From: Casp-actino8 sp001510455
GTDB taxonomy: Bacteria > Actinomycetota > Acidimicrobiia > Acidimicrobiales > Ilumatobacteraceae
Assembly (NCBI GenBank): GCA_027592035.1
Contig: JAQCIK010000011.1
Location: forward strand, 1-64,000
Direction: 5' to 3'
Length of the DNA stretch: 64,000 bases
Numbering within the stretch: the stretch's first letter is position 1; each line of letters opens with the position of its first letter. The translations under genes were made by a program, and so were the position numbers. Shown here piece after piece: positions 24,682 through 32,540 of this stretch. Under the pieces are notes generated by a model that was given only the letters and a program-made list of their open reading frames with translations, was not told the origin of the DNA and ran no database searches.

Positions 24682-25478
24682 TGCCCGAGGCGTCGTCCGA
24701 GGTCCGCTTCGACGTCGTCCGCCAGCACATCGGTGTGATCACCCTCGATCGACCCGAGGCACGTAACGCACTCACGTTCGGGATGTACGCCGAGCTCGAG
24801 CGACTGGTTCGCGATGCACCTCGTCGAGACGTACGTTGTCTCGTGATCACCGGAAGTGACCCGGCTTTCTGCAGTGGCGATGACGTTCGTCAGGTGATGG
24901 GTGGTGGTGAGGCCGACCGGGCGCCGGTCACCAGTGAACGCACACCCCGGCTGACCCCAGCGGCTGATGCACTCCTGCACACCGATCTACCCGTGATCGC
25001 GGCGGTGAACGGTGCGGCGGTCGGATGGGGGATGGAATTGGCCCTCATGACCGACATTCGCGTCGCGAGTGAACGGGCCCGATTCGGAGAGTTGTTCGTG
25101 CTTCGGGGTCTCGTTTCCGATGTGGCCGGTCTCGGGCGACTGGCCCAACTGGTGGGTCGCGAACGGGCGGCCGAACTGCTCTTCACCGGCGAGGTGATCG
25201 ACGCGCCGACCGCCCGAGAATTCGGCCTGGTGTCGCGTGTGGTGGCCCACGACGAACTCATGTCGACAGCGCTCCACCTGGGTGAGCGCATCGCGGCCAA
25301 TCCTCCTCTCGCCGTTCAGCGACTGAAGGCGGGGCTGCGAGACACCCTCGATCCGAATTGGCGAGAGCTCGGCGCTTGGGTGTCGTCGACCCTCGGGGAG
25401 TTGTTCGCGACCGATGATCACCGAGAGGGAGTGCGAGCGTTCCTCGAGAAGCGCCCGCCGAAATTCACCGGGCAGTGA
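24681..25478 (+). CDS. enoyl-CoA hydratase/isomerase family protein
   Basis: A 265-aa crotonase-fold protein. It shows VITLDRPEARNAL, the first oxyanion-hole segment PAFCSGDDV, the second AAVNGAAVGWGMELALMTD, and the late EGVRAFLEKRPPKF typical of crotonases. The usual catalytic acidic position reads LRGLVSDVAG, so chemistry may be isomerase-like. The ATG overlaps the mreB stop (TGATG). The 3' end overlaps the convergent PQQ-dehydrogenase-like gene by 14 bases. Confidence 0.88.
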   Translation: MPEASSEVRFDVVRQHIGVITLDRPEARNALTFGMYAELERLVRDAPRRDVRCLVITGSDPAFCSGDDVRQVMGGGEADRAPVTSERTPRLTPAADALLHTDLPVIAAVNGAAVGWGMELALMTDIRVASERARFGELFVLRGLVSDVAGLGRLAQLVGRERAAELLFTGEVIDAPTAREFGLVSRVVAHDELMSTALHLGERIAANPPLAVQRLKAGLRDTLDPNWRELGAWVSSTLGELFATDDHREGVRAFLEKRPPKFTGQ

Positions 25479-26661
25479 TCGGAACCAGATAGCCGTCGAG
25501 GGACAGCACCCACATCCGGTCGAGATGGTCGGAGAGGACGCCGACCGACGCCGGAACCTTTCCGAGTGAGAGAAGTCCGCACGTGTCGAGGCCGCCCGGT
25601 TCGACACAGAGAGCGCGCACGAGACCACTGCAGAAGTCGGAGAAGAGATACCAATCACCGATGACGTCGATGTTCGAGTCACGAATGACCGAACCACCCG
25701 AGATCGAACAGTCGCCGTCGACGTGCTCGTACTCGAACATTGGTGCGACGTCACGGTAGGCGAGATGTCGCTCGTTCTGGTCGGCGTTGAACGGCCGTGT
25801 TCCCTCCCAGGCGCTCCATCCGAACGAGGATCCCTTCAGGTCGCCGACGTCGACGAGGTTGACCTCTTCACGTTCACCCTGTCCGACATCGGCGATCCAG
25901 ATGTCGTTGGTGTGGGGATCGATCGAGACACGCCACGGATTACGCAAGCCGACGGCCCAGATCTCGGGTTCGGGATCGTCGAGAGTCGGGTCGAGCCGGA
26001 GCACCTTGCCGAGAAGTGACTGCGGGTCGAGGGCGTCTCGGTCGGGATCGCCAGCCGATCCTCCGTCGCCGGTGAAGACGAAGAGATGGGCGCCGTCGGC
26101 GGTGACGGCGAGGGCACCTCCGTTGTGATTGGCGTACGGCTGGTCGATCACCAGCAGATCGACGCGCGTTGCGTCGTCGAACGTGCCGTCGTCGTCGACA
26201 TCGAAACGCGCGACGACGGTGTCACCGTTCAGATCGGTGAAGTCGACGAAGGCCCGGCTCCCGTCGGGGGTGTAGGCGAGGCCGAGCAGTCCTCGTTCTC
26301 CCTCGGCCCGTGTCTGGTCGCTGATGTCGAGAACAACGTCACCGGGTGAACCGTCGTCCGCCATACGTCGCACGACACCGACTCTCTCGACGACGTGCGT
26401 TTCGCGGCCGGCCCACGAAGCCAGATCGACGGGTTGATTCCAGCCCTCGATCGCTCGCCCGAGTGTGACCTCGAGAGAGGGTGAGACCACGATCGGGGCC
26501 GATGTGTCATCGGGAAGGACCGGGGCGGTGTCGGTGGAGACGGATTCGAGAACCGAAGGAGCCACCACCACTCCATCGGAGGAACCGCAGCCAAGGAGGA
26601 TTGCCGATGAAACGAGGCCGGCGAGTACCGAGACGACTCGTGGCGTGCGTCGAGCGATCAC
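25465..26661 (-). CDS. PQQ-dependent sugar dehydrogenase-like lipoprotein
   Basis: A 398-aa secreted beta-propeller of the soluble glucose/sorbosone dehydrogenase family (PF07995). The signal peptide ends in lipobox LLGC with Cys25. Family motifs are GWNQPVDLA, GERGLLGLAYTPD, ANHNGGALAV, LFVFTGDGGSAGDP, GKVLRLDP, VGLRNPWRVSIDP and DVGQGEREEVN. It oxidises sugars or hemiacetals outside the membrane if PQQ is available; no pqq genes are in the window. GTG 26661 overlaps the tesB stop (GTGA), so the two are translationally coupled. Confidence 0.87.
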   Translation of the reverse strand: MIARRTPRVVSVLAGLVSSAILLGCGSSDGVVVAPSVLESVSTDTAPVLPDDTSAPIVVSPSLEVTLGRAIEGWNQPVDLASWAGRETHVVERVGVVRRMADDGSPGDVVLDISDQTRAEGERGLLGLAYTPDGSRAFVDFTDLNGDTVVARFDVDDDGTFDDATRVDLLVIDQPYANHNGGALAVTADGAHLFVFTGDGGSAGDPDRDALDPQSLLGKVLRLDPTLDDPEPEIWAVGLRNPWRVSIDPHTNDIWIADVGQGEREEVNLVDVGDLKGSSFGWSAWEGTRPFNADQNERHLAYRDVAPMFEYEHVDGDCSISGGSVIRDSNIDVIGDWYLFSDFCSGLVRALCVEPGGLDTCGLLSLGKVPASVGVLSDHLDRMWVLSLDGYLVPITAR

Positions 26662-27509
26662 GACCGCTCGCGGCGGATCAGGCCCTCCTGAACCACGCTG
26701 ATCGCCAGGTGACCCTCGCGCGTGTAGATGGAACCGGTCGCCAGACCTCGGGCATGCGACGTGGTGGGTGTGCTCTGGTCGTAGAGCAGCCACTCGTCGG
26801 CGCGGAACGGCCGATGGAACCACATGGCATGGTCGAGGCTCGCCATCTGCACGTCGTCGGTCCAGTTGAGGCCGTGCGGCAGAAGTGTGGTGTCGAGAAG
26901 TGTCATGTCGCTCGCATACGTGACGATGCATGCGTGCAGCGTGGGATCGTTCGGCAGCCTTCCGTCGGCGCGGAGCCACACTTGCTGACGATCGGAAGGC
27001 TCGCGCGAACGCGACATGGGATCACCGCCCACGTAGCGAACGTCGATCGGACGAGGCCGGTCGTACCACTCACCGAGCATGTCCTTGTGCGGAGCCATGC
27101 GCGTCTTGAAATCGGGGAGCGACTCGGGTGGGACGACAGCTGGCATCTCGGTCTGATACGACATGCCCTCTTCCGGAGCGTGAAAACTCGCCTGCAGATT
27201 GAAGATGGCCTGACCGTGCTGGATGGCGACGACTCGTCGGGTGCTGAAGCTTCGACCGTCTCGAATGCGGTCGACGTCGTAGAGGATCGGAGAGGTGGGA
27301 TCGCCCGGACGCAGGAAGTAGGCGTGGATCGAGTGCACACGACGGTCGCGGTCGTCGACCGTTCGAGACGCCGCCACCAGTGCCTGGCCGGCCACTTGGC
27401 CACCGAAGACACGCTGGCGGTTCTCCTGGGGGGAGCGACCTCGGAAGATGTTGACTTCGATGGGCTCGAGATCGAGCAGGTCGATCAGACCTTGAAGGGT
27501 GTCGGACAC
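26658..27509 (-). CDS. tesB: acyl-CoA thioesterase II (TesB type)
   Basis: Hydrolyses acyl-CoA to fatty acid and CoA. From GTG 27509 the 283-aa protein has two hotdog domains: the first with FGGQVAGQALVAASRTV, HSIHAYFLRPGD and RSFSTRRVVAIQHGQAIFNLQASF, the second with ASLDHAMWFHRPFRADEWLLYDQSTP and ARGLATGSIYTREGHLAISVVQEGLIR. GTG was chosen because family homology begins there and a promoter-like GAGAAT lies six bases upstream. Confidence 0.93.
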   Translation of the reverse strand: MSDTLQGLIDLLDLEPIEVNIFRGRSPQENRQRVFGGQVAGQALVAASRTVDDRDRRVHSIHAYFLRPGDPTSPILYDVDRIRDGRSFSTRRVVAIQHGQAIFNLQASFHAPEEGMSYQTEMPAVVPPESLPDFKTRMAPHKDMLGEWYDRPRPIDVRYVGGDPMSRSREPSDRQQVWLRADGRLPNDPTLHACIVTYASDMTLLDTTLLPHGLNWTDDVQMASLDHAMWFHRPFRADEWLLYDQSTPTTSHARGLATGSIYTREGHLAISVVQEGLIRRERS

Positions 27510-27515
27510 CTGCGC

Positions 27516-27521
27516 ATTCTC
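27516..27521 (-). promoter_or_regulatory. -10-like box of tesB
   Basis: Minus-strand GAGAAT lies six bases (gcgcag) before GTG 27509. It departs from TANNNT only at the first base. Confidence 0.45.
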
Positions 27522-27571
27522 GCACGGGTGCGAACCGGTTGCGAGGCGGAATCGCCCCACCGAGCGCGGAC

Positions 27572-27577
27572 TAGGGT
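27572..27577 (+). promoter_or_regulatory. -10 box of the leaderless nitroreductase transcript
   Basis: TAGGGT lies six bases (cgcccc) before ATG 27584, divergent from tesB. Confidence 0.6.
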
Positions 27578-27583
27578 CGCCCC

Positions 27584-28243
27584 ATGGCTTTGCTCCCTCT
27601 CGATCCCGACCAGTTGTTGTCCACCACCCGGGCCGTGCGCAAGCGCCTCGATTTCGAGTGCCCGGTTCCCGACGACCTGGTGCGCGAGTGCGTCGAGCTC
27701 GCCATGCAGTCGCCATCGGGTTCGAACAACATGACCATGCAGTTCGTCGTGGTTCGCGATGAGGCCAAGCGCAAGGCGATCGGAGACATCTACCGGCAGT
27801 GCTATTCGATCTACCAGTCGATGGACGGTGTGTACATCCGTTCGATCGACAAGGGTGACGACTCGGCCAATGCTCAGCAACAGCGATCGGCCGATTCGGC
27901 CGACTTCCTCGGTGAGCACATGGGTGACGCGCCGGTTCTCGTGATCGGATGCACGCAGGGTGCACGGGCCGACGGAATGCCCGGGATGATGGTTTCGTCG
28001 GTCATGGGCAATGTTCTGCCGGCGATGTGGAGTTTCATGCTGGCGGCGCGCGCCCGAGGTCTCGGCACGGCCTGGACCACCGTTCACCTCATGATGGAGC
28101 AGCAGGTGGCCGATGTTCTCGGCATTCCTTTCGATTCGGTGCAGCAGGTCTGTCTGTCGCCGTTGGCGTTCACGAAGGGCACCGATTTCAAGCCGGCCAA
28201 GCGTCCGGCGGCCGACTCGATCATCCACTGGGACACGTGGTGA
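27584..28243 (+). CDS. nitroreductase-family protein
   Basis: A 219-aa FMN-binding oxidoreductase of the NfsB-like superfamily. It has the N-terminal FMN-phosphate motif RAVRKRLDF, SPSGSNNMTMQFVVV (the FMN ring site), GTAWTTVHLM and a late helix that ends NAD(P)H binding. The substrate is unknown. The methyltransferase gene follows on the same strand with no space for a promoter, so they are probably one unit. Confidence 0.88.
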   Translation: MALLPLDPDQLLSTTRAVRKRLDFECPVPDDLVRECVELAMQSPSGSNNMTMQFVVVRDEAKRKAIGDIYRQCYSIYQSMDGVYIRSIDKGDDSANAQQQRSADSADFLGEHMGDAPVLVIGCTQGARADGMPGMMVSSVMGNVLPAMWSFMLAARARGLGTAWTTVHLMMEQQVADVLGIPFDSVQQVCLSPLAFTKGTDFKPAKRPAADSIIHWDTW

Positions 28244-28294
28244 TCGATCATCGACGCTGAACTTCGCGCCGTCGCCGAATCGGCGACCGGTTTC

Positions 28295-28882
28295 ATGCCG
28301 ACCGACGAGGGAGATGCCCTGTTCGACGCGGCCTGCGCGGCCGGGAACGACGTTCCGGGTGCTCCGTTCCTCGAGGTGGGTTCATACTGCGGCCGATCGA
28401 CGGTGTGGCTCGGCGCGGCGGCTCGGCAATCGGGCACCGTCGTCTTCGCCGTCGATCATCACCGTGGGTCGGAGGAGAACCAGCCCGGTTGGGAGTGGCA
28501 CGACACGTCGCTCGTCGATCCCGAGACCGGACGCCTCGACACCCTTCCGCACTTTCGCCGCACGATTTCGCGCGCCGGACTCGACGACGTGGTGATCGCC
28601 GTGGTCGGGGAGTCTCCGGTGGTGGCTCGGTGGTGGAAGACGCCACTGGCTTTCCTGTTCATCGACGGTGGGCACGGAATCGAACCGGCCCGGCTCGATT
28701 ACGAACTCTGGACACCGCTCGTGGCTCCCGGAGGAACACTGGCGATTCACGACGTGTTCCCCGATCCGGCCGATGGTGGCCGTCCACCGTACGAGCAGAT
28801 CTACGTACCGGCGTTGGCGAGTGGACTCTTCACGGAAGTGTCGGCGACCGGCAGTCTGCGAGTTTTGCGCCGGACCAGTTGA
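28295..28882 (+). CDS. class I SAM-dependent methyltransferase
   Basis: At least 195 aa. It shows the SAM motif VGSYCGRSTVWLGAAA (E/D-x-G-x-x-x-G type), VVFAVDHHRGSEE, LAFLFIDGGH with a D/H metal- or substrate-binding pair, and LWTPLVAPGGTLAIHDVF. ATG 28295 is the first standard start, but reading in frame upstream gives IDAELRAVAESATGF before a stop at 28242-28244 and no ATG/GTG/TTG. The true start may be a rare codon (ATC at about 28250) or the ATG itself. The stop codon lies in a 14-bp tandem repeat. Confidence 0.82.
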   Translation: MPTDEGDALFDAACAAGNDVPGAPFLEVGSYCGRSTVWLGAAARQSGTVVFAVDHHRGSEENQPGWEWHDTSLVDPETGRLDTLPHFRRTISRAGLDDVVIAVVGESPVVARWWKTPLAFLFIDGGHGIEPARLDYELWTPLVAPGGTLAIHDVFPDPADGGRPPYEQIYVPALASGLFTEVSATGSLRVLRRTS

Positions 28883-28911
28883 ACCGGATCAGTTGAGCCG
28901 GATCAGTTGAG
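28870..28911. repeat. three 14-bp tandem repeats over two convergent stop codons
   Basis: Units are CCGGACCAGTTGAA, CCGGATCAGTTGAG and CCGGATCAGTTGAG. Each unit offers TGA on the plus strand, and the last two offer TCA (TGA on minus). The methyltransferase stops in unit one and the TetR gene in unit three. Confidence 0.85.
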
Positions 28912-29505
28912 ACTGGCCGGAGTCGAACGCTGGGCGGCTCGAAGTCCGGCCCACGCCAGATCGCTCACTTGGCGAGCGATCGCATCAGGATCGAAATCAT
29001 CACCACTCTCGATGAGACGACGCGACACTCCCTCGGTCATTCCGACGATGGCGTAGGCGAGTGTGCGTCGATGATCGGCGTCGATGTCGGCGGTGATGAG
29101 CGGCTCGATGAGATCGGCGACCTGAGCGGTGAACGATCGAACGATCTCGTTGAATTCGGGGTCACGTCGCGAGCCACCGGCGAACAACACGCGAAAGGCG
29201 TCGTGGTCGTCGTCCACCCAGCGGAAGAAGGCCGAGAAGCCGAGACGTGTACGTTCACGTTCGTCGATGTCGGCGAGTGCTTGGTAGGCGATGGCTTCGA
29301 TCATGCGTCGGCCGGCCTCTTCGATCACAGCGACGTAGAGCTCGCGTTTGGAATCGAAGTGTTGGTACAACACCGGCTTCGTGATTCCGGCTGCTTCGGC
29401 GACATCGTTCATCGACGTCTGGTGGAAACCGTGTGTTGCGAAGGCATCGAGGGCCACGGCGAGGAGTTGCTCTCGTCGTTCGGCGGCGGGCATTCGCATG
29501 GCCAT
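28903..29505 (-). CDS. TetR-family transcriptional regulator
   Basis: A 200-aa regulator. The N-terminal helix-turn-helix reads LLAVALDAFATHGFHQTSMNDVAEAAGITKPVLYQHFDSKRELYVAVI (residues about 14-61, TetR consensus). The C-terminal helical ligand-binding domain includes FRVLFAGG and VGMTEGVSRRLIESG. Such regulators often control lipid genes. Neighbours here are the EchA6-like gene and a small membrane protein, but no perfect operator is seen at its own promoter. A TACGAT hexamer lies nine bases before the first ATG. Confidence 0.9.
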   Translation of the reverse strand: MAMRMPAAERREQLLAVALDAFATHGFHQTSMNDVAEAAGITKPVLYQHFDSKRELYVAVIEEAGRRMIEAIAYQALADIDERERTRLGFSAFFRWVDDDHDAFRVLFAGGSRRDPEFNEIVRSFTAQVADLIEPLITADIDADHRRTLAYAIVGMTEGVSRRLIESGDDFDPDAIARQVSDLAWAGLRAAQRSTPASLN

Positions 29506-29532
29506 ACGAAGACGATCGTAATGCGACTTTGA

Positions 29533-29796
29533 TCAGAGTCCGCGTTCGCGGTCGTCTCTTTCGGCAGCTTTCACGGCGTACCCGAGAACGATGGCCGGTG
29601 CCAGAAGAATCGATCCGATCACCATGCACACCGTGATCGCCGTGACGATCGGCCCCTTGAAGCCGAAGGCGAAAGCCATGACGAAGAGGGCGATGGCGAC
29701 GGCGAACAGCAGATAACCGACTCGGTTGGCGACGAGAGTCCAGCGGGCGATCTTGGCTCGCCGAATGCGGACGGGGTCGTGTTCGGCTTCAGGCAC
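29533..29796 (-). CDS. small two-helix membrane protein
   Basis: 87 aa. The N-terminus is polar and basic (PVRIRRAKIARW), followed by two membrane helices (about 25-47, VANRVGYLLFAVAIALFVMAFAFG, and 51-74) and a charged tail AAERDDRERGL. Its GTG start has a leaderless promoter (TAGGGT) facing that of the EchA6-like gene. tetR follows downstream on the same strand after 27 bases, so they may be co-transcribed. The function is unknown. Confidence 0.75.
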   Translation of the reverse strand: MPEAEHDPVRIRRAKIARWTLVANRVGYLLFAVAIALFVMAFAFGFKGPIVTAITVCMVIGSILLAPAIVLGYAVKAAERDDRERGL

Positions 29797-29802
29797 ACGC
29801 GC

Positions 29803-29808
29803 ACCCTA
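29803..29808 (-). promoter_or_regulatory. -10 box of the small membrane protein gene
   Basis: Minus-strand TAGGGT lies six bases (gcgcgt) before GTG 29796. Its partner box on the other strand begins six bases away. Confidence 0.6.
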
Positions 29809-29813
29809 GCGAC

Positions 29814-29819
29814 TACGGT
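29814..29819 (+). promoter_or_regulatory. -10 box of the EchA6-like gene
   Basis: TACGGT lies six bases (tcgttc) before GTG 29826. The whole divergent spacer is only 29 bases. Confidence 0.6.
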
Positions 29820-29825
29820 TCGTTC

Positions 29826-30536
29826 GTGACCGTGCGACAGGAACGACGTGGACACGTGCTGTCGGTCACGATCGATCGTCCCGAGACGCGAAATGCCGTC
29901 GACCTCGAGACGTTGCGCTCGATCGAGGCGATCATGGGTGATCTTGCCGATGCACGAGTCGTCGTGCTGTCGGGCGCTCCGCCGGCCTTCTGCAGCGGCG
30001 CCGACCTGACCGGAGTCGAACTGGGCGAGTTCACCGACACGTTGCAACGGGTCCTGGCGTCGTTCGGAGCTGCACCGGTGATCACGATGGCGGCCGTCGA
30101 CGGCCCGGCGCTCGGTGCTGGTTCACAGTTGGCGGCAGCGTGTGACCTGCGAATGTCGACACCCGAGAGTCGCTTCGGTGTGCCGGCGGCGAAGTTGGGA
30201 CTGGCCGTCGATCGTTGGACGGTCGATCGACTCGTGCAGGAGGCCGGAGCGAGTGTGGCGCGACGCATGTTGCTCACCGGCGAGTCGGTGACTGGCTCCG
30301 AATTGCTCGGAGGTTTCGTGCACCGACTCGGAACGGTGGACGAGGCATTCGGGTGGGCGCGCTCGTTGTGTGATCTCGCCCCGCTCACGATTCGAGCTCA
30401 CAAGTTGGCCCTCGAAGGTGTCGCGAGTGACGACCTCATCGAGTCGGCTCGTATGGCGGCGTGGGCTAGTCAGGACGCCGACGAGGGACGTCGAGCGTTC
30501 AAGGAAAAGCGCCCACCCATCTTCCGCAACCACTGA
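29826..30536 (+). CDS. enoyl-CoA hydratase-like protein, EchA6-like, probably non-catalytic
   Basis: A 236-aa crotonase-fold protein with VTIDRPETRNAV, PPAFCSGADLTG and GPALGAGSQLAAACDLR (oxyanion hole). At the place of the two catalytic glutamates (usually FGxPExxLG) it reads FGVPAAKLGLAVDRWTVDRL. This matches the mycobacterial EchA6 wording, a protein known to bind acyl-CoA without hydratase activity. Its stop codon (30534-30536) is the first part of a 7-base repeat flanking a MITE-like element. Confidence 0.8.
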   Translation: MTVRQERRGHVLSVTIDRPETRNAVDLETLRSIEAIMGDLADARVVVLSGAPPAFCSGADLTGVELGEFTDTLQRVLASFGAAPVITMAAVDGPALGAGSQLAAACDLRMSTPESRFGVPAAKLGLAVDRWTVDRLVQEAGASVARRMLLTGESVTGSELLGGFVHRLGTVDEAFGWARSLCDLAPLTIRAHKLALEGVASDDLIESARMAAWASQDADEGRRAFKEKRPPIFRNH

Positions 30537-30540
30537 CCGA

Positions 30541-30698
30541 CCCCCTTTGGTGGTTCTGGTGGCAAATTCGTCTCCTTTTTCGCGTGTTTCTGCCACCGGT
30601 TCAGAATGTGGACGGTGGGCTCCTGAACCGCGATTTCTGGAACCGGTGGCGGAAATCGGCGAAATCCATGACGAATTTGCCACCAGAACCACCAAGGA
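30541..30698. mobile_element. 158-bp MITE-like inverted repeat with possible 7-bp target duplication
   Basis: The outer arms (30547-30572 and 30670-30695) are a perfect 26-bp inverted repeat starting TTGGTGGTTCTGGTGGCAAA. An inner pair (30587-30602 and 30640-30655) matches over 16 bp with one G-U-compatible mismatch, and TTTCGC/GCGAAA joins them. The 7-mer TGACCGA flanks both ends (30534-30540, 30699-30705). There is no ORF. It lies between the convergent EchA6-like and sortase genes. Confidence 0.6.
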
Positions 30699-30709
30699 TG
30701 ACCGAGTGG

Positions 30710-31819
30710 TCAGAGGTTGGGGGGAAGGAGGCGGTTCACGTTCTGGAACACGAAGTAGAGAACGACGAAGAACGGTGCCACCGCCAGCGTGTACGCCAAC
30801 AGACGACTCGTCCAGCGTCGGTACACCCACCAGCCTCCGGCCACGATGCCGAGTAGGACGGCGATCCATCCGAGGACGTGTGGCCAGGCCGCCGGATCGG
30901 AGAACCAACCTTCTCCGAAGGTCTCGACCTCGAGGTCGAGGGTCGACGAGGGGAGGGGTTCGTCGATCACCGCCGCAACGGTCGTGTCACTCGGAACCGT
31001 GGTCTCGACAGGGTTCGACGTTGCGATGGCCACCGTCGACTCGGTCACTTCAGCGGCAAGTGGTTCGGTCGCGTAACGGAAAGGTCGGTCGTCGACGACT
31101 GGTGAGCGCGCCGTGTCGAGTTCGGCGGTCACGATCAATCGTTGTTTGGCCGAGAATTCCGGATGGCAGGTGGTGAGCGTGAGAAGAGCACGGGTCGGGT
31201 CGGCGGTGGCGACGACCCATGAGTCCTCGGGCTCGACGATGAACGCCTGTGTCACTCGGTACACGAACTCGCGACCACGGACGTCGGTCACGACGATGTC
31301 GTCACCCTCCTCGAGTTCATCGAGTTGTCGGAACGGTTCGCCATAGGTGGTTCGGTGTCCGGCGATGGCGACGTTGCCGAGATGACCGGGTTGTGGAGTC
31401 ATCGGGTAGTGACCCGGACCCTTCTTCAGATCGGATGCCGCGACACCGGCCACCACGAATTTGCTCACACCGAGATCGGGGATCTCGATGATGGCAACCG
31501 GATCTCCTTCGTCGACGATCACCGGACGGAACGGATCGGGTTGCGCGATCGTGTCCGGGGTGTCGTCGGACGAACTTTCGAGCTCACCGACAGCGACGTC
31601 GTCGGCGGGGACGGTCGGTGTCGAGTAGTCGAAGAACGTGTTCTCGAGGCGGTTCTGAGCCTGTGATTCCTCGATTCCAGTTCCCCACAGTTGATAACCG
31701 ACGAAGAGGAACATGAGGAGGCCGAGCACGATGAGCGATTGACCGAGACGGCCGAGGAACCAGTACCAGTCCCGCCGACGTCGAGGTCGGGGATGAGTCA
31801 CATCGGGCTCCACGAGCAT
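30710..31819 (-). CDS. class E-like sortase, membrane protein
   Basis: 369 aa. The N-terminal helix (about 24-45) is followed by an acidic linker and a sortase domain with catalytic His155 (GHRTTYG), Cys218 in TLTTCHP and Arg227 (AKQRL), the class E/F pattern. After the domain come a Thr/Ser/Glu linker and two more C-terminal helices (about 310-330 and 338-362), an uncommon extension. Sortases attach surface proteins or pili; no substrate with a sorting signal is nearby. The start is ATG 31819 or GTG 31813. Confidence 0.88.
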   Translation of the reverse strand: MLVEPDVTHPRPRRRRDWYWFLGRLGQSLIVLGLLMFLFVGYQLWGTGIEESQAQNRLENTFFDYSTPTVPADDVAVGELESSSDDTPDTIAQPDPFRPVIVDEGDPVAIIEIPDLGVSKFVVAGVAASDLKKGPGHYPMTPQPGHLGNVAIAGHRTTYGEPFRQLDELEEGDDIVVTDVRGREFVYRVTQAFIVEPEDSWVVATADPTRALLTLTTCHPEFSAKQRLIVTAELDTARSPVVDDRPFRYATEPLAAEVTESTVAIATSNPVETTVPSDTTVAAVIDEPLPSSTLDLEVETFGEGWFSDPAAWPHVLGWIAVLLGIVAGGWWVYRRWTSRLLAYTLAVAPFFVVLYFVFQNVNRLLPPNL

Positions 31820-31862
31820 CGAACGCTAGTGGTCGAAACCTCGCAGATAGCGTCGGCGACGT

Positions 31863-32540
31863 ATGTCCATCGACGGGTCGTCCACCCCCTCGGCAGCGGT
31901 CGAACTGGTCGACGTGGTGGCACTCGTCGGATCGTTTCCGGCTCTCGCCGGTGTCACGATGACGGTCGACTGCGGTGAGATCGTGTTGTTGCGCGGTCCG
32001 AACGGTGCCGGAAAGACGACACTTCTACGCCTGTGCGCCGGATTGCTCCCGATCGAGCGTGGTTCGGCCCGTGTACTCGGACTCGACCTCACCGTCGATC
32101 GCGAAGCCGTACGTCGACGCGTCGGGCTCATCGGTCACACCAACGGTTCGTACCCCGATCTCACCGTCACCGAGAACGTGCGTTTCTGGGGGCGCACGAT
32201 CGGCGCCACCGACGACGAAGTCGCATCGGCGATGCAACGAATGAAGATCGACGGACGGCTCGCCGACGTTCCGGTGTCTCGTTTGTCGGCCGGTCAGCAG
32301 CGTCGCACTGCACTCGCCTCGTTGATCGCGCGACGAGCCGAGTTGTGGTTGCTCGACGAACCGCACGCCGGTCTCGATGCCGACGGTCGCGACGAACTCG
32401 ACTCGGTACTGCGAGTTGCCGCATCGTCCGGAGCCACGATCGTCGTCGCCAGTCATGAGCTCGAACGTGCCGGATCCCTCTCGACCCGACAGATCGAAGT
32501 GGTCGCCGGACAGGCCCGTTCCGTGGACGATCGATCATGA
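31863..32540 (+). CDS. ccmA: cytochrome c maturation ABC transporter ATP-binding protein CcmA
   Basis: ATPase of the CcmABCD complex, which releases haem-loaded CcmE. The 225-aa protein has Walker A RGPNGAGKTTLL, signature RLSAGQQRRTALA, Walker B LWLLDEPHAGLD and H-loop ASHELE. The AGLLPIERGSARVLGLDL wording is CcmA-like. It opens the System I operon; the ATG of ccmB overlaps its stop. A TAGCGT hexamer lies nine bases before its ATG. Confidence 0.9.
   Translation: MSIDGSSTPSAAVELVDVVALVGSFPALAGVTMTVDCGEIVLLRGPNGAGKTTLLRLCAGLLPIERGSARVLGLDLTVDREAVRRRVGLIGHTNGSYPDLTVTENVRFWGRTIGATDDEVASAMQRMKIDGRLADVPVSRLSAGQQRRTALASLIARRAELWLLDEPHAGLDADGRDELDSVLRVAASSGATIVVASHELERAGSLSTRQIEVVAGQARSVDDRS

Noticed and set aside
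26659..26979. Longer N-terminus for the PQQ dehydrogenase-like gene (start at 26979)
   Set aside because: The extra 106 residues are Arg/His/Pro-rich and antisense-like inside tesB. A proper lipoprotein signal peptide begins at GTG 26661, which overlaps the tesB stop.
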